In this document: piece after piece, positions 34,106 through 43,879 of the stretch
Position numbering within the stretch: position 1 is the first letter of the stretch
Layout: each line of letters begins with the position of its first letter
Assembly: GCA_030704615.1 (NCBI GenBank)
Contig: CM060732.1
Location: 65,641,053-65,705,052, forward strand
Source of the DNA: Takakia lepidozioides
Taxonomy: Eukaryota; Streptophyta; Takakiopsida; Takakiales; Takakiaceae
Length of the DNA stretch: 64,000 nt
Direction of reading: 5' to 3'
The notes under the pieces: model-generated
The model's database searches: none
What the model was told of the DNA's origin: nothing
The model's input: only the letters and a program-made list of their open reading frames with translations
Position numbers and translations under genes: made by a program

Positions 34106-37100
34106 ATGCTCGAACCTGAGAGGGGGGAGTTCGTGCACCAGACAGGAGACCTCGTCGCAAGCTCCGGAAATTATACTTCGGACGTAGGCCAATGCCGAAG
34201 GGGAGGAAGCAGATGCGTCTACAGGAGGAGATTGCCATCTCCGAGCAGCAGGCCACTCAGGCAACCCAGCCACCAGTGAGAGCTCCATGCGATCGGGCTG
34301 CGCGCAGCTGATCGAGCACCGAACCCCCCATTTTGCTTCTGTAATTCTTAGACTGAATGCTAGGAGACTTGAATGCAGAACATGTTTGCATGCCTAACAG
34401 GAAAGGTGGACGTGCTGGAGGGATCGCAGGAATCCGAAGAGCCGCAGGAAGAGTCCGAGGAGCTAGCTGCAGCACGTACACCCACCCGATCCCCGAGCGC
34501 GGGTATTCCTGCCGGGCCTAGCCCTCTGCGATTCAAAGACGCGTCTTCGAAGGGCAAGTTCAAAGTCCCAGAGATCGACTCGCGTTCTTCGTCATGGAGA
34601 ATCGCCAGCAGGGGTCGGGCCCTTCTCCAGCAAAGTCGAAGAAGAAGCAGCCCGTCCCTCTACTGGCTTCTGAACCGGCTCAGGCCGATTCACCCCCCCC
34701 AACGCGAATGAAGCAGCAGGGTAGAAGACAGATTCAATTGCAGCAGACACCTTCACCTGCAAGGATGAGGAAGCAGAAGGCAATCAGGGCGACGGGCGAA
34801 CAATCTCCCGCAAAACCGCTTCCACGAGCTGAAGCTCAGTTCCTGGAGGATTTCCCGCCTGCAGATGTTGGGGCCGACTCTGCTGCAGCGAAGGCAATGG
34901 GATCGACCGTTGATCTCGATTTGGTACCGGAGGAGGGTGCTGCCGCTGAACGTTCGCAGGCAGACCTCACCACCGATGAGCAAGCAGGCCCGGAGGAGGC
35001 CTCTGCAATGGCAGAATTGCCCGCAGACAGGCCCCAGAGTGCAGCTCCAGTTGAGGATGCTCCAGCTGCTCAGCCACTACCGGCACCTACAGACATGTCT
35101 CCGGAGGATTTCAAAAGTGCAGCGGATAAAATGTTGGAGGAGACACACAGTAGCATTGGCAGAGTTCTGGGCAGCAGGGTATTCCAGCGGACTCTTCGAA
35201 TCCCACTCTGTCGCATGGTCTCCCTTCCCATCGTCAGGCAGGCCCTTCCCGGAGATGTGGATAAGCTCAAGTTCGCATTTCGAGAAGGGTACCGTCTGGG
35301 ATCGGCAGCGTTTTACGTTTCCATTGAGAATGAGGACGGCGAAACTCGTGGACCCACTGCCGATGAATTGTCAACGTGGGATACCCACTGGCACACTCGC
35401 AACCACGAATTCGAGGCGACGCTGAAGGGTGATCCAGACTTCGGCCATATGTCGGGTAAAATGTTCTTTGTGTGGGACGGGAATCACCGACTTCTCGCCT
35501 GGTGGGAGTACATCAAGCAGAACCATGCCAAGCACATGGTGGAGTGTGTCATCCTCAAGGTGAAGGCGGCAGACTCCTCCCTGCTCAAGAATGCCATGGC
35601 GGACCTCAACTCGTAAGATACTCATACCCTCCCTAGCACGTTCGAAATGCGGTGCCGCATTTCGGTTTCCATTCTGGTTTGTTTCCGTGCTTCCGTGTAC
35701 TGAACTGGAGAGTGTGCCTTGCAGGGTCACTGAGAATGCGTACGTGCATACCCACATGGCACACATGCTGTACAGGGTGAGGAAAACTGGTCTCACTGAT
35801 CCGCAGATGTTTGCGGAAATGCTGGAGCCCGAGCTCATTCAGAAAGCCGTTGCAAAAACAGACCGGACATGGTATCGTCTCACTATGGATGGAATGGTGG
35901 AGGTGATATACGAAGTAAGTCGTGCTCCAATTTCCCTCTGCTCATCCTTCCCCAATTTTCAGTAATGTTTCCACATGAATCGAATGTAACGCTTCTGCAT
36001 GTTTTTGTTGGCAGTCAAACATCAAGCTGGATTTGGCCCATGCCAAACGCTTCTTCATGGAAAGTGAGGGGCAGGTCAAAACGTTGCAGTCATTGACTGA
36101 GCACTTGAAGGAAGCCGGTGTCAAGTCCAGAACCAAATACAAGTCAAAGCTTGTGAAGCTGGTGGCAATTGCAGATCCGGCACTTGGAAAGGACTTCATC
36201 CCCGAGATTGCAAAACACTATTCTCGGGCCATGCAGCCGACCATGCAATTGGAGAAACTGCATCACCTCTCAACGGCATGTGTGGAGGCGAAAGAGAAGG
36301 TGAGGTTTCAATGCACTGAAGTTCCTTCCTAGCAATAGCCACTCTCTTCCAGCTCCTGACATTGGATCGGAAATGGCAGACACGGTGGCTGTCGATCTGG
36401 AATGCATCCGAGAGCATAAGGACAATGTGGTTTTTTCCACTGGAAGTTTCCGACCCTGCAGTGGATGTGTGGCTCAACCGTATGACTTGGTGGTTCCAGG
36501 TAATTCAAGGTACTTCCCCAGATTTGCTTTTCTGACATGAATTCCCTGAACTGCTACGTGACAATGCATTTGGGAATCGCAGGTAATGTCGAATGCGAAG
36601 GAGCAAGTCGTAATGCACACAAATTCGTTCGGCTTGTACGTCAAATGGGATGGAACACAGACATTGGAAGACTACGTGACACGTTTCAGATGTGCGTACA
36701 AGGACAACCTTTTCGCCAGAGAGCTACAGACAGCAAGAAGGAGCGTGGAGTTTACACATCAGGAGGGAGCGGGGAAAGCTGCAATGCGAATTGTTTACAG
36801 GTGAAGCACAGCTGCCCTTGTATGCGAAGCCTGGTTACGAGGTTTGTCTCGGAAATGCGGAAATGCGGCACCGCATTCGCATTTTATGTTTTCGGTGGCA
36901 CTCTGCCAGTAGGTTGGTCTCAACTTTTGCTCACGCATGCTGACTGCCTTGCAGGTATATGAAATACGTGCTCCTTCAGACAGGGGCCCTGGCTCAAGAG
37001 CCCCCGTTCTTCATGGCTTGGACCGTGGCGGGCCCAAGCTGTGTCTACACACCCGAGATGCAGAAACAATGGCATCCCGCGCATCTCGTTGGATGCCCGT

Positions 37101-39308
37101 GGTACCTGGACATGTCTGGCGGTATTGTTGACGAGTCTGAGAAAGATCTGCACGCCTTGGCAGAAGAGAAGAGAAAGGAAAGACGTGTCCCTGCTGGGCC
37201 AAAGTCGGCAAAGGAATCTGCTGCTCTGGAAGAATCCAGAAAGGCAGCTGAGATGGCACAAAAGACGGTGGATGCAGCTGTGCAGGCCCAACAGAAGGGG
37301 TCGAAGAAGAGGACTCGCCAGCAAGGAGCAGCTGTTGTGACACCCGCCAAAACGAAGAAGCAGAAACAGCCTGTTCAGGAAGAGGGTGAGGAAGAGGACT
37401 CCGATGGAGACTTTGCAACCAGCCCACCCCCCCAAACGCAGGCTGCCTCCCCTGTGCCCACCGTTGTCACGAGAGGCACGAGAACTGGCTCGGCAAAGAA
37501 GGCACTCTTCAACCCCCCAGGGGGGCACCCTTTCGAGCCGGTGGAAATGAAGAGGCCGAAAGTGGCTCCCGAAACAGTAGTCCAGTGTGTAAATGAGAGT
37601 TTCTTGGCGGCTTTGGATGGACGGGCAGCCAAGTTGGCATACATGAAGACCATGGAGGGTCTGAAGGGCAGAGCACTGAAGAAGGCGACTGCCGAAGAGC
37701 CTTCCGACACCCCAGGATTTCAGAATATGGTCTCGTTCTTTGAGAGGGTGTGTGCAGACAAGGATTGTAGGAGGGGCGGAAATGCCACCGAGTGGTCTTG
37801 CGATATGATCATCTTGGATATTCCGGACGGAGAGCCTGTGGAAGGACTGCAAGCTTTGCCATCTTGGAACAGGTACTCGGAGGACTTTTGGAAGAAAGGA
37901 TTCGGGCTTGCCCGCATGGTGTTGGACGACAGAGGCTGTGTGGTTGTCCTGGCGAGCAGAGGAAAAAACACTCAGACAGGAATTGCGAAGTGGACCCGCA
38001 AGAGCGCCGTCCCGATTCTGAAAAAGAAGTGGACGTGCATCAACACACTGGGCCTTCGGTCGGAAGGGAAGAAGGTGATTACGACACTGGCACTCGTCCA
38101 TTCATTTGCTTGGGTGTTTTCAAATGCGGTGCCGCATTCGGTTTCTAATCGTTTTCCCCCTGTGTATGCAGACGAAGCAGTTCGATGCATACTGCTTTGT
38201 GAAGGAGAACTCCACCTTTGCTTTCCGGAAGGAGGGAGGAAAGGTTGACCCGAACTGCGACCCACTCGATTACGACGTTCTGTTCAACAACGTTCCCAAG
38301 GAACTTCTCCCTCATAGCCTCACTTCAACGGAACCCCTGCGGTACTCACGGACTCGGAGCCCTGCCTTCATTCAGACAATTATGGAGACATGCACAGACG
38401 TGGAGGGCACAGTGCTCGACCTCATCTGTGGGACAGGTATGCAGAATCTTGATCTATGCTGTTCTGCAAATTCTCGTTAGGATGTAGTTCGCAACATCTG
38501 AAGCGCCATGTGGTAATGTGTGGATGGCATTGTAACAGGTGCCTCAATGTGGGCTGGGCGGTTTTCCGACCGGCACCTCTTTGCCTACGAGGAGGATTCA
38601 TCCGTGTGGGGATCCCATCTGGAGGGGCTGCAACGGAATGTGAAGGCTCCCGACAGAGCGGAAGTCTCCTCGGATTCGTCGGAGTCCGAGGAAGACACAG
38701 TGGACATTGATGCGGAGGAGAACCCGGAATACGAGTGAGTGCAAACATTGTAAGTTTGCAAAGCCTTCTGGGTCATTTATGTCAAACGAATTTCCCGACT
38801 GTGGTTCTCATTAGTCTCGTTGATGATTGTCATGTGCAGGATTGCAGGGTCCGGGTCGAAACATGTAGGGCCTACACTTCCTGCCAGGAAGAATGTCCCG
38901 TTCTTTGCGAGGGCCGACTTCATGACGAGCCCGGTGAGGGACTACTCCCTTCCTAGTTATGCAGCTAAACTCGCAAATACAGCGATTAGAAGAAGTGAGA
39001 ATCCCAGTAAAGTAGAGCAGATTTTGGAGAGGGCTAGGGAGGACAGAAGGATAAGGAAAGAGTTGGCAGCAGCTCAGACAGGTAGACGGGTACGAAAGTA
39101 CATATGTGATTCAGCGGATGAGAGCGACGCAGACAGGGAGGAAGACGACCCAACGGAGGTGAGATGGACAGTTCCGCAAGGGGAAGATGGGATTTTCGAA
39201 AGCCTGGCCAACGAGCAGTCCGCTGGAGATGAGAAAGGCACTGAGGGGGTGGAGGCGGAGCAGGACAGTCTAGAACAGGATGAGGATTCGGATGATTTTC
39301 AAGATTAA
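34106..39308 (+). CDS. ParB/sulfiredoxin-like plus DNA methyltransferase-like protein, multi-exon
   Basis: The largest cargo gene of MULE2. A 5' exon (34106-34275, basic, donor CCACCA-GTGAGAG) needs a one-base frame slip in a G run near 34122. The main exon (in frame at 34594 to 35613) carries a disordered SP/KP/acidic region and then a ParB/Srx-like domain: PLCRMVSLPIVRQALPGDVD, ending in FFVWDGNHRLLAWW (the DGNHR motif, near 35480). Exons near 35725-35911, 36016-36300, 36350-36500, 36583-36801, 36956-38110, 38171-38437, 38540-38735 and from about 38841 all have GT-AG borders. The C-terminal half has LDIPDGEP at a motif IV position, TRSPAFIQTIMETCTDVEG (motif X-like) and VLDLICGTG (motif I, interrupted by an intron after GTG). 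The order IV-X-I is that of beta-class amino-methyltransferases. Motif IV lacks the usual (D/S)PP(Y/W), so catalysis is uncertain. Bacterial and phage proteins combine these two domains, which is the basis of my reading. Confidence 0.68.
35640..35670. repeat. Palindrome inside intron of the ParB/methyltransferase-like gene
   Basis: GAAATGCGGTGCCGCATTTC lies in the intron that follows the ParB exon. Similar single copies lie in later introns near 36860-36885 and 38122-38145. Confidence 0.85.
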
Positions 39309-39439
39309 TAGAATTTTAATGAAGTCTCTGTAAATGTAAATTCTCTTCCAGAGTATATAAAGGAAATTCTGCCAGACATTCGTGACCCCTCTCCAGTGTG
39401 CATTCCAGCCACACAATCGCTCAAACCACGACGCTCCCA

Positions 39440-40150
39440 AAATCAGAAATGGCACCGCATTTCCAAAATTTTGGCAACTCTAAGAACCTCTTTTGGAAAT
39501 GCGGCACCGCATTTCCAAAACAGGGGAGGGACTAAATTTTCCATTTCAATGTTGGCATAGTAAAAAGTAATCTGAATTGGAAATGCGGTGCCGCATTTCC
39601 AAAATTTCCTTTGTCCACACGCCAGTTTTGGCCTCTCCCGCTCATTGCATGGATGCCACCACGCTTACAGAGGTCGAACAAGGAGGTCGAACAAGGAGGT
39701 CGAGATGGCGGAATTGAAAATGCGGTGCCGCATTTCAGTATTGGGGATGGTCGTTGTTCGAACTGCAGGCCCATCAGCAAAAATTGGCACCGCATTCCAT
39801 TGTTAAAAAAAAGTCGATGACGGACATGGAAATGCGGCGCCGCATTTCCAGAACGGACATCGCAATTTGTCCATTTGCAGACCCTCTCTCGGAAATGCGG
39901 TAACGCATTCCATCGCGCTGGTCGGAAATGTCACACTTTTCGAAGTGTTGTACGGAAATGCGGCACCGCATTCCCTTGTCCAAAAAGAAGTTTCCATTGC
40001 CAAGCTGGAAATGCGTCGCCGCATTTGCAATGCCAACCTCGTTTTCTGACCAATTTATAGACCCGTGTTGGTATTTCGTGTACCTGGACGGAAATGATGC
40101 ACCGCATTTTCTTGTCCCACATGGAAATGCGGCGCCGCATTTCGATGCCG
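39440..40150. repeat. Minor palindrome array of MULE2
   Basis: About eleven sites of the AAATGCGG..CCGCATTT family occur, near 39450, 39505, 39590, 39727, 39790, 39838, 39900, 39965, 40018, 40100 and 40132. Spacing is irregular (about 30-140 bp), unlike the major array. They lie between the 3' ends of the ParB/methyltransferase-like gene and the first accessory gene. A further left-end site is at 27690-27712. Confidence 0.9.
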
Positions 40151-40399
40151 ACATGGCGTTACTCTGGTATATTCTTGACACATGACTCACATACCGGTTA
40201 CTCTGCTATATTCATCCGGACAGACACATTGTAGAAATGAGACATCAAATTGTAAACAGTGGGCCAATTCCGACAGTTATTCAACACAATGAAACACAAT
40301 CATACAGAAGTGAGGTACGATGGGTTTATTGATCGGACACGATGTCTCACATTTACCAACTGCAGACAAAACTAAGCCCTTCCTCCTTCTACATGGGCT

Positions 40400-40978
40400 T
40401 CACCAAGTCGACGGAACTTCGATACCCCTCAAAACAAGCTCATCACTGCTGCGGCACCTCGAGGTAAACTGCAATTCGGTCGTTCTGCTGCCCTTGCTGG
40501 AGCCGACGACAATGTCATGTCCATCAATGATACCACCATCATACATTGACAAGGTCACTGTGGGCCTCATGTGCCCGTGCGATTCGTCTTCGCAACGCAG
40601 CCGAATGTCTCCATACACTGGAAGAGCGGAGTGATCTGCACGTATATAGTTTTCCCCGGTGCCGTCCTCCCTGGTCCACTGGCAGCAGTTCCAGCGCCAA
40701 AGCGAGGCCGTGCGTGATCTATCCGGCATCCCTTTCCAGCTTGGTATATCGAGGTCAACAATTTTCAGGACCCACGGACCGCATTGACCCTCGCCCTCAC
40801 CTCGCTCAAAGCGGTAATAGCCCTCCAGATACTCCATTGCGCGCAAAGACTCTTGCTTGATTCCAGCAGCGTCTGTGAAAACAGAGAGCCAGACAATGAT
40901 GTCTCCTGATTCTGGTTTGAACATAGCATAATCGTGGCCATGATAAGGGCAGTCGGCTGGATTTCGGCGGCACGACAT
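40400..40978 (-). CDS. MULE2 accessory protein 1, family of unknown function
   Basis: A 192-residue unbroken frame. The start at 40978 (MSCRRNPADCPYHGHDYAMF) is chosen by alignment with the other two copies, although the frame is open further upstream. It shares SGDIIVWLSVF, RAMEYLEGYYRFERG, VLKIVDLDIP, RSRTASLWRWNCCQWT, GENYIR and DGGIIDGHDIVV with the copies at 41529-42092 and 11108-11659. A cluster of Cys and His near the N-terminus (C-x5-CPYH) is seen here and in copy 2 (C-x5-CPFG, without the His), but not clearly in the MULE1 copy. The gene points inward from the GGGG-type end. No fold is recognised; a role in element regulation is a guess from its constant association with these transposons. 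Confidence 0.68.
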   Translation of the reverse strand: MSCRRNPADCPYHGHDYAMFKPESGDIIVWLSVFTDAAGIKQESLRAMEYLEGYYRFERGEGEGQCGPWVLKIVDLDIPSWKGMPDRSRTASLWRWNCCQWTREDGTGENYIRADHSALPVYGDIRLRCEDESHGHMRPTVTLSMYDGGIIDGHDIVVGSSKGSRTTELQFTSRCRSSDELVLRGIEVPSTW

Positions 40979-41254
40979 CCTTGAAAAAGAGTAGCGGAGT
41001 ACGCTCAATGACAGCAGCTCCCGGATGGAGGAGGAGGACCGCGGTGGCTGGAAAAAGTTCAAGCTAACGCTGCAATTCCTCACAAACACTCCAGGGCACA
41101 TTTAAATTTCCCCCCTACAGGATCCTGGACCGATGAAGATTGGCTGCTGCATGAATGTAGCCGTTTCAGTTTCCTACCCTGCCATGCAAACTATGGGCAG
41201 TCACTGCCAGGTGGGCCGATAGCCACTGGACACGACGAAGTCCATCCCCTCTTC

Positions 41255-41285
41255 GATGTAAATGCGGCGCCGAATTTCCATCCGG
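41255..41285. repeat. Palindrome between the two divergent accessory genes
   Basis: A single site (AAATGCGGCGCCGAATTTCC) lies in the 550-bp region between the start codons at 40978 (minus) and 41529 (plus), a likely bidirectional promoter. Its right half carries GAATTTCC, intermediate between the MULE2 and MULE1 palindrome types. Confidence 0.8.
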
Positions 41286-41528
41286 GGGGATGGACTTCAG
41301 TGGCAGATCTCAAACTATAACTTGTTGATGAGAAAGATGTATGGGTTCATCCACCGCTGGCGTGATGAACACGTTCCACCTCCGTCGGTGGGTACGTGTG
41401 ACCCAGATGCTCCATTATTGGAGGCCGGACTGCTCTTCCGCTTCGCATCATTTCCAAAATCTAAGGGCTTCGTAGCTGTCCGCAAGGTCATCGGCATCCA
41501 AGTCGTCCTCAGGTCCTCCTTTGCAAGG

Positions 41529-42092
41529 ATGCCGTGCTTCCGGAACCGGGACGACTGCCCATTTGGAGGCATCGATTATGCAATGTATTCGGCCACATCG
41601 GGAGACATTGTTATCTGGTACACAGATTACACAGAAGATACTGGTTCGATTGTGGAAACATTGGTGGCTTTTGAGTATATCGTAGGCCACTACGCCTTCG
41701 AGCGGGGTGACGATCTTGGTCTGAGGAGTCCGTGGCTCCTGCGCATCCTCGATTCCGATTTTCCCAGCTACGACGGTCACCCATGCAGAAGAAGGCGCAC
41801 TGCTATGCTGTTGCGGTGGAACTGCTGCCACTGGACGTGGGTGGACTCCATCGGAGAGACCTATTCTCCTGAAGGAGTGCGCTCCTCTTCTCCATTGTAT
41901 GGGGACATTCGCATTGGTGTGGACGACGAAAACGTGAAGATTTCCATATTCGATGGTGGTATGATTGAAGGGCAGGACATTGTGGTGAACATCACTAGGG
42001 GCGGTACAACGGCTGCAATCGACTTTACATGGAGGAGCCCCATGACTCATGAGCTAGTTCTGAGAGCAGTCGAAGTCCCATTGACAACGTGA
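41529..42092 (+). CDS. MULE2 accessory protein 2, family of unknown function
   Basis: A 187-residue frame from the Met at 41529 (MPCFRNRDDCPFGGIDYAMY), with an open extension upstream to 41262 that does not match its relatives. It is a paralogue of the 40400-40978 gene: SGDIVIWYTDY, VGHYAFERGDD, LLRILDSDFP, RRRRTAMLLRWNCCHWTWVD, GETYSP, LYGDIRI and FDGGMIEGQDIVV. The two genes are head to head and share a promoter region. Divergence between them is considerable, so the duplication is older than the insertion of MULE2. The role is unknown. Confidence 0.65.
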   Translation: MPCFRNRDDCPFGGIDYAMYSATSGDIVIWYTDYTEDTGSIVETLVAFEYIVGHYAFERGDDLGLRSPWLLRILDSDFPSYDGHPCRRRRTAMLLRWNCCHWTWVDSIGETYSPEGVRSSSPLYGDIRIGVDDENVKISIFDGGMIEGQDIVVNITRGGTTAAIDFTWRSPMTHELVLRAVEVPLTT

Positions 42093-42474
42093 CTTGTATT
42101 CAGTAGGCACAGGGCTCAAGATTTGATGGCACAATCAGCACAGTAGACGTGCTTCAAATGCAATTCATGTGGATCAATAAAAACCTCATTGTGCCCTCTT
42201 TTTATTCTATTCTGTGTCCATCGTTCCCAGAATGCGTCATTGCTCATTTCGTTTGGGATTGGGAGTGTGGGTGGATTTTGCAAATGGCTGGTAGGCTGAA
42301 ATGGGCCCCCATTGTACAGAGCAGTACCACCCTACCATTCGCGAAACATTGCCTTTCAATATATAATTCTAAATAACATTGCCGAACCTCCTTCATCGGG
42401 AGGTCCTTCTCCCCCTATGACCGTGGCACCCTAAACCCTATTCCCGCGGACACTCATTTCCGGAAAATAGTGCT

Positions 42475-42554
42475 GCTCATGTTTTTTTCCACACTTACGA
42501 CTCTGCTCATGGCTCATGCCGCTCATGGCTCATGGCTCATGAAATAGCAGCCCC
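42475..42554. repeat. MULE2 right terminus with GCTCATG repeats
   Basis: Six to seven GCTCATGG/GCTCATGCC units precede the terminal repeat, which ends GAAATAGCAGCCCC. It is followed by the duplication CGTTTTCAC. Confidence 0.9.
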
Positions 42555-42559
42555 CGTTT

Positions 42560-43800
42560 TCACCTACGTAGGGTTTGAACCCAGGCTGAATTGTCGTGCC
42601 TCCCACTCTGCCGAGCCTTTTTTTAGGACTATGCGGGAGTGTGTGTTTTCTGCTAAGGTGCTGGCTCCTTCGGTGGCCTGTAACGTTACAGTGCTACGCT
42701 GTGAAGTGCGTACTTGTTTACATTGCATCAGTGCTTCACAACATTTCTAGTTTTGTCGGTGTCTCCCCACAAAATGCTTACATTTCAGCTGCTTTGGCTT
42801 CCACTCTGCATGTTATTGTAAAGGATGCCAGGGACATTTCGGAGTCCCTGCACCCGACAAAGGTGGGGACACGCACTCTACTTGCAAGCATACTTTTCGG
42901 GCCTGCGATGGCGAAAGAGGTACGACTTGATGGAATTGTAGTCATGCACAAGGGGAATGCCCCCAAGTCATATGGCATTGAGTACATCACCATGGGCGTC
43001 CCTCTTGCCATATGGAATGTGGTGGCTAGTGCAGGTGAGGACAGTGGGTTCAATGTAGACAGGACAAAGAGAGCACAAATTTTGGGGGAGCATGTGTGGA
43101 TGGAGGTGAACATTCGGGAGGGGCAGGATAGGTTTTGGGTTGTGGAGGCAGATGACTCCAATGTACTTCAGAAGACACCTGTTTCCAATTTGATGAAGTG
43201 CCTGGATCGTGTTGGGAGTAGCCTGCTCGTGAAGGGCACATTCACAATGCGCTTCAAGAAGCAGTTCCATGCTGGAGAAGCACCAGAGACTGTGCCCTAG
43301 TCCGTGGGCATCACCCCGGCTTAAGCTTTCGTGATGGACAAGACGGACTTTGTGGAGAAAGCAGGCTTGGAGGAAGTGACTGAGAACCTGGCTGCCCTAA
43401 GGGTCAGTAGCTCTGTCTGTGTTGTTGAAGGGAGGGAGTGGAAGTGGAAGTGGGAGTGCAAGACCATAAAAAATAGGCACATGAATGTTCCTCGTACAGT
43501 GCCTTTGGATTGAGGTACAATGTCCATGTCTCTTTGCGCAGAGGTGGAATGATGCAAGGGGCACAATGTTATTTTATCCCGCTTTAGTTTTGTTTTTTGT
43601 TTCAAGTGCACATGAAGTACAACATCCAATTTTGTGAAGGTTGCATATTTGCATTGCTGAGTGTGATGCAATGCACAGATGAATGGTGCCATGTTGAAAC
43701 TTTGCTGCATTGCTTGTGAACAACAAAATTGCTGGCACAAATGAAGCACAACTGACAATATTGTTCGCTGGCTACTATGCCCGGTAGAATAAGGTGAAGG
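42560..43800 (+). other. Unassigned DNA right of MULE2, with an open frame at 42596-43300
   Basis: The frame 42596-43300 (234 codons; likely coding part from about 42740) is open and reads as plausible protein (AYISAALASTLHVIVKDARD, KVGTRTLLASILFGPAMAKE, GIEYITMGVPLAIWNVVASA, RDRFWVVEADD-type text) ending in a stop at 43298-43300. A second short open piece (43331-43513) follows. I do not recognise a family. No transposon ends were found. On the minus strand 42556-42620 has an A-box-like CGGCAGAGTGGG and a B-box-like GGGTTCAAACCC, as in tRNA-derived SINEs. Nothing was seen in 43515-43800. Confidence 0.35.
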
Positions 43801-43879
43801 TTGCACATGTTCGGTCAGGTAATAGGGGTAGGACGTGTATGCTCTGCAGCCTAATTCCAAACATGAAACAGCACAGTAA

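Larger units (their letters stand above)
27087..42554. mobile_element. MULE2: 15.5-kb Mutator-like transposon with palindrome arrays and ParB/methyltransferase-like cargo
   Basis: The left end is GAGGTTTACTATTTCATGAG. The right end, read inward, is GGGGCTGCTATTTCATGAG. A perfect 9-bp duplication, CGTTTTCAC, lies at 27078-27086 and 42555-42563. Both termini carry runs of CATGAGC(C) units (27100-27210 and 42475-42541). The order from the left is transposase (minus), major palindrome array (31990-33770), ParB/methyltransferase-like gene (plus, 34106-39308), minor array (39440-40150), then two accessory genes in divergent orientation (40400-40978 minus, 41529-42092 plus). All large frames are open after splicing, with a possible frame slip only in a 5' exon. 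It looks recently active and potentially autonomous. The 9-bp duplication and the MULE-type transposase support the superfamily. Confidence 0.92.

Noticed and set aside
36920-38101. Minus-strand frame of 393 codons
   Set aside because: Complement of the methyltransferase-like exon; no splice or motif support.
27087-42554. Giant-virus or bacterial insertion to explain the ParB/methyltransferase-like gene
   Set aside because: Mutator-like termini, 9-bp duplications and conserved spliceosomal introns indicate a eukaryotic transposon.
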